Source of the DNA: Bacteroidales bacterium UBA3808
Lineage (GTDB): Bacteria; Bacteroidota; Bacteroidia; Bacteroidales; Paludibacteraceae
Assembly (NCBI GenBank): GCA_002369075.1
Contig: DFEG01000032.1
Location: forward strand, 1-22,164
Direction of reading: 5' to 3'
Length of the DNA stretch: 22,164 nt
The notes below the pieces were generated by a model that had not been told where the DNA came from, ran no database searches, and saw only the letters and a list, made by a program, of their open reading frames with translations. Position 1 is the first letter of the stretch. Each line of letters opens with the position of its first letter. Position numbers and translations under genes: made by a program. This document shows positions 1 through 6,444 of the stretch, one piece after another.

Positions 1-192
1 GTGGAGGCGATGACCGAGGCGCGCCATAAAGCCAATCGCATGCCTGACGAGCGCGCCAAAGCGATCGCTTATCACGACACTGTCCTGCCGCTCATGGCGG
101 ACATCCGCGAGCACGCCGACGCCCTGGAAATGATCGTCGATGACGAACTCTGGACATTACCAAAATATCGCGAACTCATGTTCATTCATTAA
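1..192 (+). CDS. glnN: Glutamine synthetase type III, C-terminal fragment
   Basis: This frame is open from the window edge, so only the last 63 residues are visible and the true start lies upstream. The tail carries the C-terminal signature I associate with type III glutamine synthetases (GlnN), with VDDELWTLPKYRELMF close to the stop codon and an upstream AYHDTVLP segment. GlnN makes glutamine from glutamate, ammonia and ATP in the cytoplasm and is the large (about 700-residue) form common in Bacteroidetes. The stop at 190-192 lies one base before the glmS start. That fits an operon in which glutamine is made next to the enzyme that spends its amide nitrogen. Seen: the tail sequence. Inferred: family identity by recall. 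Confidence is good but rests on one short segment. Confidence 0.85.
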   Translation: MEAMTEARHKANRMPDERAKAIAYHDTVLPLMADIREHADALEMIVDDELWTLPKYRELMFIH

Positions 193-193
193 T

Positions 194-2053
194 ATGTGCG
201 GAATAGTAGGATATATCGGTAAACGCAAGGCGTACCCGATTTTGATAAAAGGCCTGCACAGGTTGGAGTACCGCGGTTACGATAGTGCCGGCGTGGCGCT
301 CATCAACGAGCAGGGACAGTTGAATATCTATAAGGCGAAGGGCAAGGTAGCTGAACTGGAGACGTTCGCAGCGGACAAGGACACGAGCGGCACCATCGGT
401 ATAGCGCACACGCGCTGGGCAACCCACGGCGAACCCAATACCGTCAATGCCCATCCGCATTACTCGGAGTCCGAGCGGCTGGCAATTATCCATAACGGTA
501 TTATCGAGAACTACGCGGTTCTCAAGGCGGGTCTGCAACAGGAGGGTTATACCTTCAAGTCCGAGACCGATACCGAGGTGCTTGTGCAGCTCATCGAATA
601 TACGCAGATGGACAAACACGTGGACCTCAAGACGGCGGTACAACTGGCGTTGCAACAGGTCGTCGGAGCTTACGCGATTGCTGTGCTGGACAAGGAGCAC
701 CCCGACACGCTCATCGCCGCCCGCAAGGGTTCGCCGCTGGTCGTAGGAATAGGGGAGGACGAGTATTTTCTCGCCTCCGACGCCACGCCGATCGTCGAAT
801 ACACCGACCAGGTGATCTATATTGAGGACGAAGAGGTAGTCGTCCTGACTGTTAATTCTCAATTATCAATTTTCAATTATCAATTATCAACTATCAACGG
901 AGTTGATAAGACCCCTCAGATCAAGCGGTTGGAGCTCTCGCTGAGCCAGTTGGAGAAAGGCGGTTACCCGCATTTCATGCTCAAGGAGATCTTCGAGCAG
1001 CCCCGCACGCTGACGGACTCCATGAGGGGGCGTGTCAACGTACGGCAGGATAATATCGCCCTCTCGGGGTTCATCGACAACAAAGAGCGTTTCCTCAATG
1101 CCAAGCGTATTATCATCACCGCCTGCGGCACCTCATGGCACGCCGGTCTGATTGCCATGTACGCGATCGAGGAGTTCGCGCAGATACCCGTGGAGGTGGA
1201 GTACTCGTCGGAGTTCCGGTACCGCAAGCCGGTGATCAACAAGGACGACGTCGTCATCGCCATCTCACAATCGGGCGAGACGGCAGATACCTTGGCGGCT
1301 ATCCAGCTCGCCAAATCGAAAGGCGCGTTCATCTTCTCCATCTGTAATGTCATCGGCGCTTCTATTCCGCGCGTGAGCGACAGTGGTTGTTACACCCACG
1401 TGGGACCGGAGATCGGCGTTGCGTCCACCAAGGCTTTCACCGCTCAGGTGACCGCCCTGACGATGCTCGCGCTCTGTATCGGACGCGAGAAAGGGACGAT
1501 GAGCGAAGACAAGTACCTCGCCGTCGTGCGTGAGTTGGGACGCATACCTGATAAGATCTCGCGTGTGCTGGAGCAAGACGCCCGCATCGCCGATTTCGCC
1601 AAGACTTTTACGTACGCCCAGAACTTCATTTATCTCGGTCGCGGGTATAACTACCCCGTGGCGATGGAAGGAGCGCTCAAGCTCAAGGAGATCTCCTATA
1701 TTCACGCGGAGGGTTATCCGGCAGCGGAGATGAAACACGGACCTATTGCGCTGATCTCGCAGGAAATGCCGGTGGTCGTGGTGGCACCGCGTTGCGGCAC
1801 GTACGAGAAAGTAGTCTCGAATATCCAGGAGATCAAAGCCCGCAAAGGCAAAGTCATTGCCGTCGTCACTGAGGGCGATGAGATCGTCCGCAAGATTGCC
1901 GATTATGTCATCGAGGTACCCGAATCCGAGGAATGCCTCACGCCGCTCCTGACGGTTATCCCGCTCCAGTTGCTGGCGTACCACATAGCCGTAGTCAAGG
2001 GCTGTGACGTCGATCAACCCCGAAACTTAGCGAAGTCAGTAACGGTGGAGTAA
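194..2053 (+). CDS. glmS: Glutamine--fructose-6-phosphate aminotransferase (isomerizing)
   Basis: GlmS converts fructose-6-phosphate and glutamine to glucosamine-6-phosphate, the first step toward UDP-GlcNAc for peptidoglycan and LPS. The start is fixed at 194 because the protein must begin MCGIVGYIG: after removal of Met, Cys becomes the N-terminal nucleophile of the glutaminase domain. The frame is open further upstream, but that part only overlaps glnN. The layout is a glutaminase domain at about 1-220, a linker, a first SIS domain with SQSGETADT at 358-366, and a second SIS domain containing EGALKLKEISYIHAEGYP. The protein ends in the usual PRNLAKSVTVE tail. At 619 residues it is close to the normal family length of about 610. 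The oddity is residues 221-234 (NSQLSIFNYQLSTI), encoded entirely by a six-unit heptamer repeat that looks intergenic and falls in the interdomain linker. No ribozyme-type leader is seen; glnN sits immediately upstream. Confidence 0.97.
   Translation: MCGIVGYIGKRKAYPILIKGLHRLEYRGYDSAGVALINEQGQLNIYKAKGKVAELETFAADKDTSGTIGIAHTRWATHGEPNTVNAHPHYSESERLAIIHNGIIENYAVLKAGLQQEGYTFKSETDTEVLVQLIEYTQMDKHVDLKTAVQLALQQVVGAYAIAVLDKEHPDTLIAARKGSPLVVGIGEDEYFLASDATPIVEYTDQVIYIEDEEVVVLTVNSQLSIFNYQLSTINGVDKTPQIKRLELSLSQLEKGGYPHFMLKEIFEQPRTLTDSMRGRVNVRQDNIALSGFIDNKERFLNAKRIIITACGTSWHAGLIAMYAIEEFAQIPVEVEYSSEFRYRKPVINKDDVVIAISQSGETADTLAAIQLAKSKGAFIFSICNVIGASIPRVSDSGCYTHVGPEIGVASTKAFTAQVTALTMLALCIGREKGTMSEDKYLAVVRELGRIPDKISRVLEQDARIADFAKTFTYAQNFIYLGRGYNYPVAMEGALKLKEISYIHAEGYPAAEMKHGPIALISQEMPVVVVAPRCGTYEKVVSNIQEIKARKGKVIAVVTEGDEIVRKIADYVIEVPESEECLTPLLTVIPLQLLAYHIAVVKGCDVDQPRNLAKSVTVE
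854..895 (+). repeat. In-frame heptamer array inside glmS
   Basis: Six back-to-back 7-bp units (consensus AATTATC, variants such as AATTTTC and AACTATC) fill exactly 42 bp. The first base of the array is the first base of a codon, so 14 residues are added without a frame shift. The composition is far more AT-rich than the surrounding coding sequence and matches the style of the arrays found between genes elsewhere in the window. Confidence 0.9.
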
Positions 2054-2058
2054 ATGGA

Positions 2059-2090
2059 AAATCTTAAATCCTCAAATCTTCAAATAATAT
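2059..2090 (+). repeat. 8-bp tandem array before ddh
   Basis: Four degenerate 8-bp units (AAATCTTA, AATCCTCA and relatives) run from just after the glmS stop into the ddh start codon at 2089. The array makes up most of the 35-bp gap between the two genes. Confidence 0.7.
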
Positions 2091-2949
2091 GAAAGTAGCA
2101 ATATTGGGTCACGGCAATATAGGCCGTGCAGCAGAGGCTGCCGTCAAGGCGGCGCCGGATATGGAGTTAGCCGGTATTTATCACCACGACGATTGTCTGT
2201 CGTGTATCGCAGGAAACATAGATGTCATGCTCGTTTGTACGCCGACGCGTGAGGTACAGAAGTTCGCAACCGTCCTTGCTGCGAGAGGTATCTGTACGGT
2301 GGATAGTTTCGATATTCATGGTCAGATTTGGTCACTTCGCACGGCGCTGGACGCCGTTTGTCAGGCGAACCAATCGGTCTCTATCATCTCCGCCGGTTGG
2401 GATCCGGGCAGCGACTCGATGGTCCGTGCGCTGCTCATGGCGATGGCTCCGAACGGACTGACCTACACCAATTTCGGTCCCGGCAGAAGTATGGGTCACA
2501 CGGTGGCAGCCAAAGCTATACCGGGCGTGAAGAACGCCCTCTCCATGACCATTCCTCTGGGAACGGGTATCCACCGCCGCATGGTGTATATCGAGTTGGA
2601 AGAAGGAGCCGATTTCAAGACCGTAGAAGCGGCTATCCTTGCCGATGATTATTTTGCGCACGACGAGACGCACGTGATTGCCGTGGAGAGTGTAGAGGCG
2701 CTCAATAACGTGGCGCACGGCGTGAACCTCGTCCGCAACGGTGTGTCCGGTGAGACGCACAACCAGCGTTTTGAGTTCAACATGACCATCAATAATCCTG
2801 CTCTCACAGGTCAGGTAATGGTGTCTTGCGCCCGTGCGGCGATGCGCATGAAGGAGCGCGGAGAGTTCGGCGCGAAGACCATGATTGAGCTCCGCCCGAT
2901 TGACTTGTTGCCGGGAACAAAAGAGATCCTCATAAAGGCTCTCGTCTGA
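2089..2949 (+). CDS. ddh: meso-Diaminopimelate D-dehydrogenase
   Basis: This NADPH-dependent enzyme makes meso-DAP in one step from tetrahydrodipicolinate, bypassing the succinylase or acetylase branches. It supplies lysine synthesis and the peptidoglycan crosslink. The 286-residue protein opens with a Rossmann motif (GHGNIG at 7-12). It has the family signatures SAGWDPGSDS at 101-110 and GPGRSMGHT at 130-138, and HNQRFEF in the C-terminal half. Length matches the family at slightly under 300 residues. The start at 2089 places the nucleotide-binding strand at residue 2, as expected. It probably shares a transcript with glmS (35-bp gap), which would join two cell-wall precursor enzymes. The 3' end meets fbp head-on only 28 bp away, and I see no convincing terminator hairpin between them. 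Confidence 0.93.
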   Translation: MKVAILGHGNIGRAAEAAVKAAPDMELAGIYHHDDCLSCIAGNIDVMLVCTPTREVQKFATVLAARGICTVDSFDIHGQIWSLRTALDAVCQANQSVSIISAGWDPGSDSMVRALLMAMAPNGLTYTNFGPGRSMGHTVAAKAIPGVKNALSMTIPLGTGIHRRMVYIELEEGADFKTVEAAILADDYFAHDETHVIAVESVEALNNVAHGVNLVRNGVSGETHNQRFEFNMTINNPALTGQVMVSCARAAMRMKERGEFGAKTMIELRPIDLLPGTKEILIKALV

Positions 2950-2971
2950 TAGCTGATAGCTGAATACTGAA
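2946..2971 (+). repeat. Heptamer array at ddh 3' end
   Basis: About 3.7 copies of the 7-bp unit CTGATAG (last full copy CTGAATA) cover the ddh stop codon and nearly all of the 28-bp gap to the converging fbp gene. Confidence 0.8.
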
Positions 2972-2977
2972 GGCTTC

Positions 2978-5008
2978 CTACCTCTCCCGGAAATAACCGG
3001 TGCGGTAAGCATGTAAGAGTTGTTCGAGCGATCGTATCTGCCCGAGCAGCTCTTTTCCTTTGTCTGTGTCCTGGATGCGGATGCGGTGACCGCTGAAATC
3101 CTGTAGTAGCGTGCGGCTGTGGATATCGCTGCCGGAGAGGATCGCCTGCTCGCGGGACTCAAAACTCTCGTGCTCCACGAGCTGGATACCATGACTGTTG
3201 TAGATGAGCGTGTAGCCGGCGATACCCGTTTTCTCCTGGTAGGGCTTGCTGAAACCTCCATCGATCACGAACCGTCTGCCGTTGGCGCGGATGGGTGTCT
3301 CGCCCTTGATCGTACGTACCGGCACGTGGCCGTTGATGATCCTTCCGGTCGTGGGATCGAGCCCGAACTCCTTTAGTATCTGTGCGCACACCTGCTCATC
3401 GTCCGAGAGGGTGAAGTACGCACCTTTGATCTCCGTCCAAGTGTCTTTGTCGGCAATGAAATACCGCTCGAAAGTGGTCATCTTGTCCTTGTTGTAGAGC
3501 GGCGAGAACTCGCCTTCCCAGAGGTAGAGCATGTAGTCCAGCGCGTCCTCTTTCTCCTTCCCTTCGCCATAGTACGCGCGGCGGATGATCTCGTCCGTGC
3601 GATCCATGAGTGCCTTGCCGCTCACTCGCTCGCCGCAGACCTCCGCCTCGGTGAACGAACCGTCGGCGTTGAGCGGAATAGCCGCGTGGTAGAGCAGGAA
3701 GCCGTTGCGCACCAGGTAGAGCGAACCGTGTTCGTACAACAGCCGCAGATGGCGTTGCATCTTCTCGCTCTTGCGGAACGACCGCCAGAGTTGGTTCATC
3801 AGATCCTCTTCATATTTCGTCAGCTCGTACGGCTTCTCGGGGTCGATGGTCGGCAGGTTGGTATCGAGCATCGGATAAGTCTTGCCCTCAATGGTGATAG
3901 TACCGTTCCGGTAGTCGATTTTGTCGAGCACGGCGCGGTGATCCATGTGCCACTCGGGGTGACGGAGGACGGTCTGTCCCTCCAGTTTGAATTGGATGAT
4001 GGAGATGGCTTTGTGCATCTTCGCCATCAGTTGTGCCGAACGCGTCAGACGCGGGTTGTTCTCAAAATCCTTGGTCTGCCAGATAGTACAGGGGTCATCG
4101 CCATAAACGGTCATCGCGAAGTTGGCTAACGGCAGGAGGTTGATTCCGTAACCCTCTTCGAGGGTTTCGATATTGGCGTAACGGATAGAGACGCGCAGGA
4201 CGGTGGCGAGGAGTGCCATGTTGCCCGCCATCGCACCCATCCATTCGATGTCATGGTTGCCCCACTGGATATCGTAGTCGCGCACAGTGTCCAGCACATC
4301 GAGAATCTTGCTGGCTCCCGGGCCGCGGTCGAAAATATCTCCTACGATGTGCAGTTTGTCGATCGTCAGGCTGTGGATGAGATACGAGATGGCGATGATC
4401 AGCTGGTCGGCGCAGCCGGTTTCGATGATGGCGTTGATGATGGCGTTGTAATAGGTCTGGCGGTCTTTCTGTTCCATGTTTGACTCGTGCAGCAACTCGG
4501 AGATGATATATTCGTACCCTTGCGGCAAGAGCCGGCGCACCTTGCTGCGGCTGTATTTGATGGTCACCGCCCGCGCAATCACCACCACCTGGTGTAGCCG
4601 CCGCTCGTACCAGTCCCGCAAAGTCGGCAGGTTCGAGATCTGCGCATTGAGCCGGAAGAGCGTCTTGTATTCCTCCGTCTCTCCCCCTTTAGGGGGCTGT
4701 GGGGCTTCGTAATACCTCTTGATGAGTTCGATCCGCTCGTCAGGGTAGTAGATCAGCGCGCAGAGGGCGCGTTTCTCCTCCTCCGCCAGGCTGTTTCCAT
4801 AGACCTCATCGACCTTTTTGCGTACCACGCCCGAGGCGTTCTTGATCATGTGTATGAACGCCAGCGACGCGCCGTGCAGGTCGCTTACGAAATGCTCTGT
4901 TCCTTTCGGCAGGGAGAGTATCGCCCGCAGGTTGATCAGCTCTGTGATGACCGCTTGTGCGTTCGGAAACTTATCGCTCAATAACCGTAAATACCGTTCG
5001 TCTTGCAT
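2978..5008 (-). CDS. fbp: Fructose-1,6-bisphosphatase, class III
   Basis: This gluconeogenic enzyme hydrolyses fructose-1,6-bisphosphate to fructose-6-phosphate. Class III is the large, metallophosphatase-like form of Firmicutes and Bacteroidetes. The 676-residue product shows the metal-binding set SDLHGA (near 42-47), GDIFDRG (223-229) and GNHD (250-253), plus NGHVPV in the C-terminal half. The frame is open to 5056, but a start there would lie upstream of the promoter -7 box at 5027-5034. The ATG at 5008, giving MQDERYL, is therefore the start. Residues 101-109 (EAPQPPKGG) are encoded by a C-rich palindromic segment that looks like an inserted intergenic repeat. The product, fructose-6-phosphate, is the substrate of GlmS, though the genes are convergent and not co-transcribed. 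Confidence 0.95.
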   Translation of the reverse strand: MQDERYLRLLSDKFPNAQAVITELINLRAILSLPKGTEHFVSDLHGASLAFIHMIKNASGVVRKKVDEVYGNSLAEEEKRALCALIYYPDERIELIKRYYEAPQPPKGGETEEYKTLFRLNAQISNLPTLRDWYERRLHQVVVIARAVTIKYSRSKVRRLLPQGYEYIISELLHESNMEQKDRQTYYNAIINAIIETGCADQLIIAISYLIHSLTIDKLHIVGDIFDRGPGASKILDVLDTVRDYDIQWGNHDIEWMGAMAGNMALLATVLRVSIRYANIETLEEGYGINLLPLANFAMTVYGDDPCTIWQTKDFENNPRLTRSAQLMAKMHKAISIIQFKLEGQTVLRHPEWHMDHRAVLDKIDYRNGTITIEGKTYPMLDTNLPTIDPEKPYELTKYEEDLMNQLWRSFRKSEKMQRHLRLLYEHGSLYLVRNGFLLYHAAIPLNADGSFTEAEVCGERVSGKALMDRTDEIIRRAYYGEGKEKEDALDYMLYLWEGEFSPLYNKDKMTTFERYFIADKDTWTEIKGAYFTLSDDEQVCAQILKEFGLDPTTGRIINGHVPVRTIKGETPIRANGRRFVIDGGFSKPYQEKTGIAGYTLIYNSHGIQLVEHESFESREQAILSGSDIHSRTLLQDFSGHRIRIQDTDKGKELLGQIRSLEQLLHAYRTGYFRER
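4683..4696 (-). repeat. C/G-rich palindrome inside fbp
   Basis: CCCCCTTTAGGGGG forms 6-bp arms around two unpaired bases and encodes the PPKGG segment of Fbp. Read on the minus strand, the flank (CCCCACAGCCCCCT) matches 13 of 14 bases of a non-coding stretch at 16762-16775. This suggests a short mobile or recurrent motif rather than native coding sequence. Confidence 0.6.
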
Positions 5009-5026
5009 AGTATTGGAATTTGGGTA

Positions 5027-5057
5027 CAAAGGTACTACTTTTTTGGAATTATACAAA
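5027..5057 (-). promoter_or_regulatory. Bacteroidetes-type promoter for fbp (P1)
   Basis: Read on the minus strand there is a -33 TTTG (5054-5057), a 19-bp spacer and a -7 TACCTTTG (5027-5034). This matches the phylum consensus TTTG/TAnnTTTG. Transcription would start near 5020, about 12 nt before the ATG. Confidence 0.8.
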
Positions 5058-5082
5058 TAAATGTAAATTTTTTGTGGGCTAA

Positions 5083-5123
5083 GAGTCCGATATGAGTCCG
5101 ATATGAGTCCGATAAAAGTCCGA
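5083..5123. repeat. 11-bp tandem repeat
   Basis: Three near-perfect copies of GAGTCCGATAT start at 5083, 5094 and 5105, followed by a degenerate partial copy. It lies 60-110 bp upstream of fbp, inside the leader that the distal promoter would produce. Confidence 0.85.
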
Positions 5124-5126
5124 AGC

Positions 5127-5160
5127 GGGGTGGCAGCGGGTGTGGGGAATGCGGGGCGGG
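5127..5160 (+). other. Potential G-quadruplex tract
   Basis: On the plus strand, runs of GGGG, GGG, GGGG, GGGG and GGG are separated by loops of 7, 3, 5 and 1 bases. This satisfies the usual G3+N1-7 pattern. It sits between the two fbp promoter candidates. Whether it folds is inference from pattern only. Confidence 0.45.
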
Positions 5161-5174
5161 ATCCTTAGCGAGTG

Positions 5175-5206
5175 CAAAGGTACGAATTTTTTTTTGAATA
5201 CGCAAG
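5175..5206 (-). promoter_or_regulatory. Possible distal fbp promoter (P2)
   Basis: On the minus strand there is a -7 TACCTTTG at 5175-5182, with CTTG at 5203-5206 about 20 bp upstream as an imperfect -33. It would give a leader of roughly 160 nt that crosses the G-rich tract and the 11-bp repeat before fbp. Confidence 0.55.
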
Positions 5207-5438
5207 CCTTTGAGGGAAAAAGAATGCTTTTTTAAATTTATTTACAAAAATAAATTATTTTTTGAAAGATTAATTCCCAAGCTGCATAGTTTGTTTTCTC
5301 TTTGTTTCTTTCTCTTTTACAAGAAAATCCGGCGGCAAGAATACCACCGGAAGAAACTATACGTGGTAGAGCCAGGAAGGGGGCGGTGGAAAATATGGTT
5401 GAGGAAATGGCGTATTCCGGCATATTTCTGCCTAAAAA

Positions 5439-5470
5439 TTTGCATATGTCGATTTTTTGTTGTACCTTTG
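5439..5470 (+). promoter_or_regulatory. Promoter of the 69-aa gene
   Basis: A -33 TTTG (5439-5442), 20-bp spacer and -7 TACCTTTG (5463-5470) give a full match to the Bacteroidetes consensus. The expected transcription start is near 5477. It lies within a longer segment (from 5419) that is repeated at 16834-16890. Confidence 0.85.
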
Positions 5471-5504
5471 CACCGTGAACGTTAAATCTAAAATCTATCG
5501 CATT

Positions 5505-5714
5505 ATGTTACGAGAAGTAAGAACCCTTCGTTTGAACGAAGAACGCCATCCCAATGAGAATGAAGTATGGGAGGCACACAGTTATGCCAATGAGAAACAC
5601 TGTATCGTGCAATTACAGTGGTTTATTCCGCATTACGGCTTGAAAACGTGGGTCATCGCGCCGGAAGACAACATTGCCGAGTTGCTCGCAAACCTCCACA
5701 TTGCTACCAACTGA
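5505..5714 (+). CDS. Small protein of unknown function, 69 aa
   Basis: I do not recognise this gene. The frame is open from 5457, but that upstream part overlaps the -7 box, so the first usable ATG after the predicted transcription start (5505, giving MLREVRTLRL) is preferred. The 69-residue product is soluble-looking with no signal peptide or membrane segment. It has several charged residues in its first half and an aromatic, hydrophobic core (QLQWFIPHYGLKTWVI), then a short helix-like end (NIAELLANLH). There are no cysteine or histidine metal-binding patterns. A strong consensus promoter about 28 nt upstream of the ATG supports it being a real, single-gene transcript. The downstream gene has its own promoter. 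Function cannot be inferred from context. Confidence 0.7.
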   Translation: MLREVRTLRLNEERHPNENEVWEAHSYANEKHCIVQLQWFIPHYGLKTWVIAPEDNIAELLANLHIATN

Positions 5715-5805
5715 CAGAGTACGTGTACGGAGCGTACTTAAACGTATAAAACCGACTTTCGAGTGGGTTGGTTGGGTGTGTTTTGCAAAAAAAAATACGC
5801 GTGCG

Positions 5806-5837
5806 CTTGCGTATGTCGAAAAAAAGTTGTAACTTTG
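5806..5837 (+). promoter_or_regulatory. Promoter of the 125-aa membrane protein gene
   Basis: CTTG (5806-5809), a 20-bp spacer and TAACTTTG (5830-5837) match the Bacteroidetes pattern with one -33 mismatch. The predicted start, near 5844, coincides with the first base or two of the 48-bp repeat, so the transcript would begin with the repeat. Confidence 0.75.
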
Positions 5838-5842
5838 CACGC

Positions 5843-5938
5843 TGTTTTTAATCGAGTGCTGTAGAGCACGAGAAAAACGGCTAAATCAGTTGTTTTTAAT
5901 CGAGTGCTGGAAAGCACGAGAAAAACGGCTAAATCAAT
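5843..5938 (+). repeat. Two tandem 48-bp hairpin repeats in a 5' leader
   Basis: Two head-to-tail copies (5843-5890 and 5891-5938) differ at 3 of 48 positions. Each contains GTGCT, a 4-base loop and AGCAC (stems 5856-5860/5865-5869 and 5904-5908/5913-5917), nested inside GTTTTT/AAAAAC arms. Two of the three differences fall in the loop (GTAG versus GGAA), leaving the stem intact. The copies lie between the predicted transcription start and the ATG at 5968. There is no T-run after the hairpins, so they are not ordinary terminators. Confidence 0.85.
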
Positions 5939-5967
5939 TAATTTGCAGAAAATAGATATAAACAGAT

Positions 5968-6345
5968 ATGAGTACAACAGGAAAAGTAGTAACATGGACG
6001 TCGGTGATCGCCATATTGGCGCTCGCGACGTTTATTTATTTTAAGTATTGTTTTTCGTACGCAGAGGGCGTGAACGAGGGGGACATCAATTATTTCCAGA
6101 AGGAAGGATGGGTGTTCAAGACGTACGAGGGTAAGATGATCCAGACCGGTCTGAAGAACACCAAGGTGCAAGGGGCGGTGCAATCCAACGAGTTCAAGTT
6201 CTCCGTTGCCGACGAGCGAGTCGCCCAGAAGTTGTTTGAGAGTTCCAACACCGGCGTTAAACTCCACTGGAAACGATACAAAGGAACGCTGCCTTGGCGC
6301 GGAAACAGCGAGTATATCGTGGACTCTGTCTATGTGGCAAAGTGA
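5968..6345 (+). CDS. Conserved single-pass membrane protein, 125 aa
   Basis: The protein has one N-terminal membrane segment (about residues 8-27) after a short MSTTGKVVTW head, and the remainder is a soluble domain. The pattern YAEGVNEGDINYF, then GWVFKTYEGKMIQTG, then LPWRGNSEYIVDSV, resembles a small family I recall from Bacteroidales. That family is often named 6-phosphogluconate dehydrogenase in databases despite having no dehydrogenase fold or nucleotide-binding motif. I would not use that name. The topology is probably N-in with the soluble part in the periplasm, or a lipid-free anchor. The gene has its own promoter and an unusual leader of two 48-bp hairpin repeats. The real function is unknown. 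Confidence 0.85.
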   Translation: MSTTGKVVTWTSVIAILALATFIYFKYCFSYAEGVNEGDINYFQKEGWVFKTYEGKMIQTGLKNTKVQGAVQSNEFKFSVADERVAQKLFESSNTGVKLHWKRYKGTLPWRGNSEYIVDSVYVAK

Positions 6346-6380
6346 CGATGGGCAATTCTTAGCCCACAAGGGGCACGATT

Positions 6381-6442
6381 ATTTCGCAATTTCGCAATTA
6401 TAACATTTAATCGTAAATCGTAAATCGTCAAATCGTAAATCA
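6381..6442 (+). repeat. 7-8 bp tandem arrays before the acyl-CoA synthetase gene
   Basis: Two copies of the 8-bp unit ATTTCGCA (6381-6396) are followed by about five copies of the heptamer TAAATCG (6407-6442, one of them 8 bp), ending two bases before the ATG. No TAnnTTTG promoter was seen in this gap. Confidence 0.85.
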
Positions 6443-6444
6443 TT

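Larger units (their letters stand above)
5009..5504. other. Gene-free region between fbp and the 69-aa gene
   Basis: This is a divergent intergenic region of almost 500 bp. From left to right it holds the proximal fbp promoter, an 11-bp tandem repeat (5083-5123), a G-rich tract (5127-5160), a second minus-strand promoter candidate (5175-5182), an AT-rich stretch (about 5186-5330) with no start-to-stop frame I believe in, and the forward promoter of the next gene (5439-5470). The overlapping open frames on both strands have no family resemblance and run across the promoter, so I do not call them. Confidence 0.75.

Noticed and set aside
2332..3261. A 309-codon open frame on the minus strand across the ddh and fbp ends
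   Set aside because: It overlaps two confident genes in other frames and has no recognisable motif; base composition explains the lack of stops.
5210..5485. Open frames on both strands (5210-5485 plus, 5238-5423 minus) in the fbp upstream region
   Set aside because: The plus frame reads through the promoter of the 69-aa gene, and both have low-complexity Phe/Lys-rich or unconvincing translations. I treat the region as non-coding.
5718..5740. Terminator for the 69-aa gene (GTACG/CGTAC inverted repeat)
   Set aside because: The arms are only 5 bp and no T-run follows, so the evidence is too weak.
5843..5938. CRISPR-like array
   Set aside because: There are only two copies, directly adjacent with no spacers, in a promoter leader and with no cas genes nearby.
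5738..5995. An 85-codon minus-strand frame over the 48-bp repeats with duplicated peptide segments
   Set aside because: The internal repeat is a direct product of the DNA repeat, and the frame covers the promoter and leader of the 125-aa gene. There is no minus-strand promoter.
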